Below the pieces are notes generated by a model that was given only the letters and a program-made list of their open reading frames with translations, searched no databases and had not been told where the DNA came from. The position numbers and the translations under genes were made by a program. A stretch of 33,064 bases of DNA from Bradyrhizobium lablabi. GTDB lineage: Bacteria > Pseudomonadota > Alphaproteobacteria > Rhizobiales > Xanthobacteraceae. Shown one piece after another: positions 27,248-33,064 of this stretch (position 1 is its first letter; every line of letters starts with the position of its first letter). The stretch covers positions 2,165 to 35,228 of the forward strand of contig NZ_LLYB01000120.1 of assembly GCF_001440475.1 (NCBI RefSeq). Direction: 5' to 3'.

Positions 27248-27694
27248 ATGACGGCCCCTTCTTTCATGGATTTGGCGCTGAAAACGGCCGAAAACGCCGG
27301 AAAAGGCGGGGAAGTTCCGATCGGCTGCGTGATCGTGAGGGATTACGAGGTGATCGCCACCGCCGGCAACCGGACCCTGACCGACCGCGATCCGACCGCG
27401 CATGCCGAAATCCTGGCGATCCGGCAGGCGGCCGAGGCCATCGGCACCGAGCGGCTGGTCGATTGCGACCTCTACGTCACGCTGGAGCCCTGCACCATGT
27501 GCGCCGGCGCGATCTCGTTCGCCCGGATCCGGCGGCTCTATTACGGTGCCGCCGACCCCAAGGGCGGCGCGGTGGATTCCGGGGTGCGATTCTTCGCCCA
27601 GCCAACCTGCCATCATGTGCCAGAGGTCTATTCGGCGGTCGGCGAGAACCGGGCCGCGACACTGCTGCGGGATTTTTTCAGGGAGCGGCGCTGA
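27248..27694 (+). CDS. tadA: tRNA adenosine(34) deaminase
   Basis: The 148-residue deaminase converts adenosine to inosine at the wobble base of tRNA-Arg(ACG). Zinc and catalytic residues are clear: H52-A-E54 in TAHAEI and PC82xxC85 in EPCTMCAGAI. GEVPIGCVIV and YYGAADPKGGAVDSG are the family signatures that separate it from cytidine deaminases. ATG 27248 gives the usual MTAPSFMDLAL start; ATG 27236 four codons up is also possible. It faces rluB across about 165 bases. Confidence 0.93.
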   Translation: MTAPSFMDLALKTAENAGKGGEVPIGCVIVRDYEVIATAGNRTLTDRDPTAHAEILAIRQAAEAIGTERLVDCDLYVTLEPCTMCAGAISFARIRRLYYGAADPKGGAVDSGVRFFAQPTCHHVPEVYSAVGENRAATLLRDFFRERR

Positions 27695-27701
27695 TGGGCT
27701 T

Positions 27702-27780
27702 GTAGCCCGGATGGAGCGAAGAGCAATCCGGGGCCGGTGCACGCGGCATCCCGGATTTCGCTTCGCTCCATCCGGGCTAC
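27702..27780. repeat. REP-type inverted repeat between tadA and the dehalogenase gene
   Basis: GTAGCCCGGATGGAGCGAAG (27702-27721) and its exact reverse complement CTTCGCTCCATCCGGGCTAC (27761-27780) are 20-bp perfect arms; inner AATCCGGG and CCCGGATT extend the stem. It lies between convergent genes and probably acts as a bidirectional terminator. Confidence 0.9.
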
Positions 27781-27784
27781 GAAA

Positions 27785-28690
27785 TCATCCCGCCGTAAAA
27801 AACTCCCGCAACAATTTCGCCGTCGCTTCCGGATTCTCCTCGGTCAGAAAATGCCCGGAGTCCACCGGCGCACCTTCCACCTTCGTCGCCCATTTCTTCC
27901 ACGTATCGAGCGGCGTCGTTGCAGCGCTTGCGACACCGGCGTCGCCCCACAACGCCAGCATCGGGATCGTGATCTGCCTGCCGGCATCGAAATCGGCCTT
28001 GTCGATCTCATAGTCGGCATAGGCACCGGCACGGTAGTCCTCGCACATCGCATGCACGCGGGCGGGATCGCGGAACGGCGCGAGGTAATGCTCCAGCGCG
28101 CGCGGATCGATGGCGTCGAGCGTCTTCGATTTGGTCTGGCTCGCCATCTTCTGCCGGAGGAAGAATTCTCCATGGTCCGAGATCAGCGTCTCCGGCAGGG
28201 GATAGGGCTGCGCCAGAAACGCCCAATGATAAATCTTCAGCGCCGAGAGCCGGTTCATCCTTTCCCAATAATCATAGGTTGGCGCGATATCGAGCACGGC
28301 CAGTTTCGACAGCCGGCCCGGATGATCGAGCGCCAGCCGGTACGACACGCGCCCACCGCGATCGTGCCCGGCGAGCGCGAAATGCACATGGCCGAGCTGC
28401 TCCATCGCCTCCACCATCACTTTCGCCATCGCACGCTTGGTGTAGGGCGTGTGATTATCGTCGCTGCGCGGCATGTCCGACCAGCCATAGCCCGGCAGGT
28501 CGGCGATAATCAGCGTGAAGCTATCAGCCAGTAGCGGCACCACCGGATGCCACATCACATGCGTCGATGAGAATCCGTGCAGCAGCAACAGCGGCGGCCC
28601 CTTGCCGCCGACGCGGGCGAAGATGCGGCCCGAGGAGGTGTTGATCCATTCGGACGCGTAACCAGGAAACAGATCGGCAAGATCGGGCAT
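27785..28690 (-). CDS. Fluoroacetate-dehalogenase-like alpha/beta hydrolase
   Basis: The 301-residue cytoplasmic enzyme matches the R. palustris fluoroacetate dehalogenase over its whole length as I recall that sequence (MPDLADLFPG..., SEWINTSSGRIFARVGG). All residues used for C-F cleavage fall at the same numbers: nucleophile Asp110 in GHDRGGR, carboxylate-binding Arg111 and Arg114, acid Asp134 in LDIAPTY, fluoride-pocket His155-Trp156 and Tyr219, and base His280 in SGHFLTEE. Cap-domain residues differ; for instance Gln185, where I remember Trp in R. palustris, so the substrate may be a different halo-acid or an epoxide. GGAGGAG precedes the ATG. It is divergent from an acyl-CoA dehydrogenase. 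The activity needs testing; haloacetate dehalogenase is the best name. Confidence 0.85.
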   Translation of the reverse strand: MPDLADLFPGYASEWINTSSGRIFARVGGKGPPLLLLHGFSSTHVMWHPVVPLLADSFTLIIADLPGYGWSDMPRSDDNHTPYTKRAMAKVMVEAMEQLGHVHFALAGHDRGGRVSYRLALDHPGRLSKLAVLDIAPTYDYWERMNRLSALKIYHWAFLAQPYPLPETLISDHGEFFLRQKMASQTKSKTLDAIDPRALEHYLAPFRDPARVHAMCEDYRAGAYADYEIDKADFDAGRQITIPMLALWGDAGVASAATTPLDTWKKWATKVEGAPVDSGHFLTEENPEATAKLLREFFTAG

Positions 28691-28811
28691 GGGCGCTCCT
28701 CCATGGGCTGCGGCTCTTGCTTCAAACTTTGTTTGCGTTGCCGCCGGCAGACCGCAGGTTTATGCCATCCCCCAAGCCCGACCAAGAGAAACAACAAGCG
28801 AGGAACCACCG

Positions 28812-30044
28812 ATGTCGATCGATTTCGAAATTCCAGCCGAGGCCAAGGCGATCCGCGAAAAAGTCCGCAAATGGGTGCATGAGGAATGCATCCCCGCAGA
28901 GAAGGAACTCGATACCAAGCCGCTCGCCGAAGTGCTAGGACCGCTGCGAGCCAAGGCCCGCGCGCGCGGCCTGTGGTGCCCGTGGGTGCCGAAGGAATAT
29001 GGCGGCATGGGCCTCGGTCCGCTGGCGAACGCGCTGGTGCAGATGGAGCTTGGCGAGAGCATGTTGGGCGCGCTGTCGATGAACACGCAGGGGCCCGACG
29101 ATGCCTCGATGATGACGATCCTCGCCCATGGCACGGAATATCAGAAGGAGAGGTTCCTCAAGCCCCTGCTCAACGGCGACAAGCGCATCTGCTTCTCGAT
29201 GACGGAAAAGGCCGCCGGCGCCGACGCCACCGGCATGCAGACGACCGCGGTGAAGGATGGCAACGAGAATTACATCCTCAACGGCGAGAAGTGGTTTTCC
29301 TCCTCCGCCAGCGTCGCCGACATGGCGCTCGTGATGGCGAAGACCGATCCGAACGCGCCGCGCCACAAGCAGTATTCGACCTTCCTCGTCGAGCTGCCGA
29401 ACCCCGGCTACAAGATCAAGCGCAACGTCGCCAACATGGCGATCGAGGGCCCGCATGACGATGTGCTTCACGGCGGCCACTCCGAAATCGAGATCAAGGA
29501 TCTGGTGGTGCCGGCCGACAATCTCGTCGGCGGCGAGGGCAATGGTTTTGCGATGGGCCAGCACCGCCTCGCCTATGGCCGGCTCCGCCACGGCATGCAC
29601 AACGTCGCCAAGGCGCAGCGCGCGCTCGACATGGCGGTGGCCCATGTCACCAAGCGCTCGACCTTCGGCCAATTGCTCGCCGACCGCCAGGCGGTGCAGT
29701 TCATGCTCGCCGACTGCGCCAGCGAGCTCTATATCGGCCGGCTGATGCTGCTGCACATCGCCTACAAGGCGGAGAAGGGCCTCGATATCCGTCAGGAGAA
29801 CTCGATCGCGAAAATCTTCCATGCGCACATGGTGCACAAGGTGATCGACACCGCGATCCAGCTCCACGGCGCGCTCGGCTTCAGCCAGGATACGCCGCTG
29901 GCGAAGTGGTACACGCAGGTGCGCTCGCAGCGGCTGGTCGACGGTCCGGACGAAGTGCACAAGTGGAAGATCGGCAAGAACGTCATCAAGGCGTTCCGCG
30001 AGCACGGCACCACGGCGAGCGCGGCCGGCGGGGATTTGCTGTAG
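28812..30044 (+). CDS. Acyl-CoA dehydrogenase, ACAD10/11-like
   Basis: The 410-residue flavoprotein oxidises an acyl-CoA to the 2-enoyl-CoA and passes electrons to ETF. Visible features: the FAD-binding stretches KRICFSMTEKAAGADAT and NGEKWFSSSASVADM, the helix LAYGRLRHGMHNVAKAQRALD, RSTFGQLLADRQAVQFMLAD and IQLHGALGFSQDTPLAKWY. The C-terminal motif is VDGPDEVHKWKIGKNVIKAF with Asp377, where ordinary members have the catalytic Glu (YEG); this DGPDEVH form is typical of ACAD10/11-like proteins. GAGGA lies before ATG 28812; the longer open frame upstream overlaps the divergent gene's leader. Substrate unknown. Confidence 0.92.
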   Translation: MSIDFEIPAEAKAIREKVRKWVHEECIPAEKELDTKPLAEVLGPLRAKARARGLWCPWVPKEYGGMGLGPLANALVQMELGESMLGALSMNTQGPDDASMMTILAHGTEYQKERFLKPLLNGDKRICFSMTEKAAGADATGMQTTAVKDGNENYILNGEKWFSSSASVADMALVMAKTDPNAPRHKQYSTFLVELPNPGYKIKRNVANMAIEGPHDDVLHGGHSEIEIKDLVVPADNLVGGEGNGFAMGQHRLAYGRLRHGMHNVAKAQRALDMAVAHVTKRSTFGQLLADRQAVQFMLADCASELYIGRLMLLHIAYKAEKGLDIRQENSIAKIFHAHMVHKVIDTAIQLHGALGFSQDTPLAKWYTQVRSQRLVDGPDEVHKWKIGKNVIKAFREHGTTASAAGGDLL

Positions 30045-30050
30045 CCTTGC

Positions 30051-30134
30051 CGTCATTGCGAGCAAAGCGAAGCAATCCACATCTCCACACGGGGATAGAT
30101 GGATTGCTTCGTCGCTTCGCTCCTCGCAATGACG
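30051..30134. repeat. REP-type inverted repeat between acyl-CoA dehydrogenase and purD
   Basis: CGTCATTGCGAG...GCGAAGCAATCCA and TGGATTGCTTCG...CTCGCAATGACG form a long dyad with a ~17-base loop. This CGTCATTGCGAG / GCAATCCA palindrome is one of the commonest intergenic repeats in Bradyrhizobium and relatives. It separates two convergent genes. Confidence 0.9.
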
Positions 30135-30144
30135 CTGGAGGCGG

Positions 30145-31428
<1,284 letters not shown>

Positions 31429-31592
31429 GGGAAGTGCAGCCAAATGGAGGGTTGCCGGCAATTGCGCGACGGTTTAGCACGACAGCGGCCGGCCGCAACA
31501 ACGCGTCTATTCCTGTGTGGATATGTGCCGTGACACCCCTGTGATGGCCTCCGTACCTTGCGGAAGCGCTGGAAAAGGCCGATTCTAGGCAT

Positions 31593-33064
31593 ATGCCTGC
31601 TGAGAACCTCATCAACGCGCCTGAATTCACCGTCTCGGAACTCTCCTCCGCCCTGAAGCGGACGGTGGAGGACCGGTTTGGCCATGTCCGCGTCCGCGGC
31701 GAAATCTCCGGCTTCCGCGGCCCGCACTCCTCCGGCCACTGCTATTTCGCGCTGAAGGACGAGAGCGCCAAGATCGAGGCCGTGATCTGGAAGTTCGCCC
31801 ACGCCCGGATGCGGTTCAAACCGCAGGAAGGGCTGGAGGTCATCGCCACCGGCAAGCTCACGACCTATCCGAACTCCTCGAAATACCAGATCGTCATCGA
31901 GTCGCTCGAGCCCGCCGGCATCGGCGCGCTGATGGCGTTGATGGAGGAGCGCAAGAAAAAACTCGCCGCCGAGGGCCTGTTCGACGAGGCGCGCAAGCAG
32001 TCGCTGCCCTGGCTGCCGGAAGTGATCGGCGTCGTCACCTCACCGACCGGCGCCGTCATCAGAGACATCCTGCACCGGCTGCAGGACCGCTTCCCCCGCC
32101 GCGTGCTGGTGTGGCCGGTCAAGGTGCAGGGCGAAGGCTCCGCCGAGCAGGTTGCCGCCGCGATCCGCGGCTTCAATGCGCTACCGGAAGGCGGCCGAAT
32201 CCCGCGGCCGGATCTGTTGATCGTCGCGCGTGGCGGCGGCTCGCTGGAGGATCTGTGGTCGTTCAACGAGGAGATCGTGGTCCGCGCCGCCGCTGACAGT
32301 ATGATCCCGCTGATCTCGGCCGTCGGCCATGAGACCGACATCACGCTGATCGATTTCGCCGCCGACAAGCGCGCGCCGACGCCGACGGCGGCGGCCGAAA
32401 TGGCGGTCCCGGTCCGCAGCGAATTGTTTGCCGAGGTCGAAAGCCTGGCGCGCCGCACCATGGTGTGCTGGCAGCGCGGCCAGGAGAGCCGGCGTAATGA
32501 ATTGCGCGCCGCTGCCCGCGCGCTGCCCAGCTTGAGCGAATTGCTCGCAATCCCCAGGCAGCGGCTGGATCATCTCGGCGCCGCCCTGCCCCGCGGATTG
32601 AAGGCCAATACGCATGCCCACCACCGCCGCTTCTCGCAGCTCAGCGCCGGGCTGACGCTGAAGGTGCTGCGTGGACAGGTCGCGCAGGCCAACCACCGCC
32701 TCACGGTTTCGGGTGAACGCATCAGCCTGTCCGCCCGTGCGCTGCTGCGCAACCGGCGCGATCGCTTCGCCGGGCTGGAAGTCAGGCTGAAGACCTCAAA
32801 GCTCTCCAACGCCCAGGCGCAGCGCAATACCATCGCGCGCGACCGCGAACGCACGCACCGGCTGGCCGAGCGTGCCCGCCGTGCGCTGCTGACCGCCCTG
32901 CAGCGGCTCGATGCGCGCGTCGCCCATAGCGGGCAATTGCTGTCGGCGCTGTCCTATCGCGGCGTGCTTGCCCGCGGCTTTGCCCTGGTGCGCGACGAGC
33001 ACGGCCACGCCGTCCATGCCGCCGCCGCGGTCGGACCGAGCGCGCGTCTCTCCATCGAATTCGC
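31593..33064 (+). CDS. xseA: Exodeoxyribonuclease VII large subunit, 3' end outside the window
   Basis: 490 codons are present and the frame is open to the edge. The protein starts MPAENLINAPEFTVSELSSALKRTVE and has the OB-fold (VRGEISGFRGPHSSGHCYFALKDE), the central nuclease region with GVVTSPTGAVIRDILHRL, RGGGSLEDLW at residues 213-222, AVGHETDITLIDFAADKRAPTPTAAAE, and a long coiled-coil C-terminal region rich in Arg, Ala and Leu. ExoVII degrades single-stranded DNA to short oligonucleotides together with XseB. The ending GVLARGFALVRDEHGHAV is the conserved YxRGYAL-like segment, so few residues are missing. No second start is needed; the ATG lies about 20 bases after GGAAAAGG. Confidence 0.96.
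   Translation, partial: MPAENLINAPEFTVSELSSALKRTVEDRFGHVRVRGEISGFRGPHSSGHCYFALKDESAKIEAVIWKFAHARMRFKPQEGLEVIATGKLTTYPNSSKYQIVIESLEPAGIGALMALMEERKKKLAAEGLFDEARKQSLPWLPEVIGVVTSPTGAVIRDILHRLQDRFPRRVLVWPVKVQGEGSAEQVAAAIRGFNALPEGGRIPRPDLLIVARGGGSLEDLWSFNEEIVVRAAADSMIPLISAVGHETDITLIDFAADKRAPTPTAAAEMAVPVRSELFAEVESLARRTMVCWQRGQESRRNELRAAARALPSLSELLAIPRQRLDHLGAALPRGLKANTHAHHRRFSQLSAGLTLKVLRGQVAQANHRLTVSGERISLSARALLRNRRDRFAGLEVRLKTSKLSNAQAQRNTIARDRERTHRLAERARRALLTALQRLDARVAHSGQLLSALSYRGVLARGFALVRDEHGHAVHAAAAVGPSARLSIEF

Overview
The window is GC-rich, densely coded chromosomal DNA from an alphaproteobacterium, most likely of the Bradyrhizobium / Rhodopseudomonas group (Nitrobacteraceae). This placement is inferred from protein-level resemblance: CheY, IleRS, MutL, PurD and the ribbon-helix-helix protein have the look of that family, and one hydrolase shares residue numbering with the R. 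palustris fluoroacetate dehalogenase as I remember it. It also rests on the palindromic intergenic repeats. I see no tRNA, rRNA, CRISPR array, transposase or phage gene.

Layout. 1-162: the 5' end of a cheY-type response regulator (minus). 381-9900: a plus-strand housekeeping run of ribF, a maltose/NodL-type acetyltransferase, ileS with an unusual lysine-rich tail, lspA, a secreted protein of unknown function, and a pair of M16 peptidase subunits (one with a zinc site, one without). 9917-12758: an orphan branched-chain-type substrate-binding protein and an alpha/beta hydrolase (minus), facing a divergent MarR-family regulator across two tandem 17-bp palindromic sites spaced 21 bp. 12884-14810: arfB (plus), then on the minus strand an ECF-type sigma factor between two tiny CPxC membrane proteins, and a small secreted glycine-rich protein with its own intrinsic terminator.

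15194-21657 looks like a catabolic island on the plus strand: monoheme cytochrome c, glyoxalase I-like protein, Tat-exported small subunit and GMC flavoprotein (together a probable periplasmic dehydrogenase with a predicted 3Fe-4S site), then a class VIII esterase / beta-lactamase-fold hydrolase and a Baeyer-Villiger monooxygenase. An alcohol -> ketone -> ester or lactone -> acid route is a reasonable inference; the substrate is unknown.

21805-33064 returns to housekeeping and metabolism: a ribbon-helix-helix protein, mutL, rsmD, an rluB-type pseudouridine synthase with a 357-residue disordered extension, tadA, a fluoroacetate-dehalogenase-like hydrolase divergent from an acyl-CoA dehydrogenase, purD, and xseA, which runs off the right edge. 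Four intergenic gaps in this part (24.2, 24.9, 27.7 and 30.1 kb) are filled by long inverted repeats of REP type.

The strongest candidates for something not well described are the FeS-containing GMC dehydrogenase with its neighbouring BVMO and esterase, the sigma factor flanked by CPxC mini-membrane proteins, the dehalogenase with a changed cap residue, and the long charged tails on IleRS and RluB.
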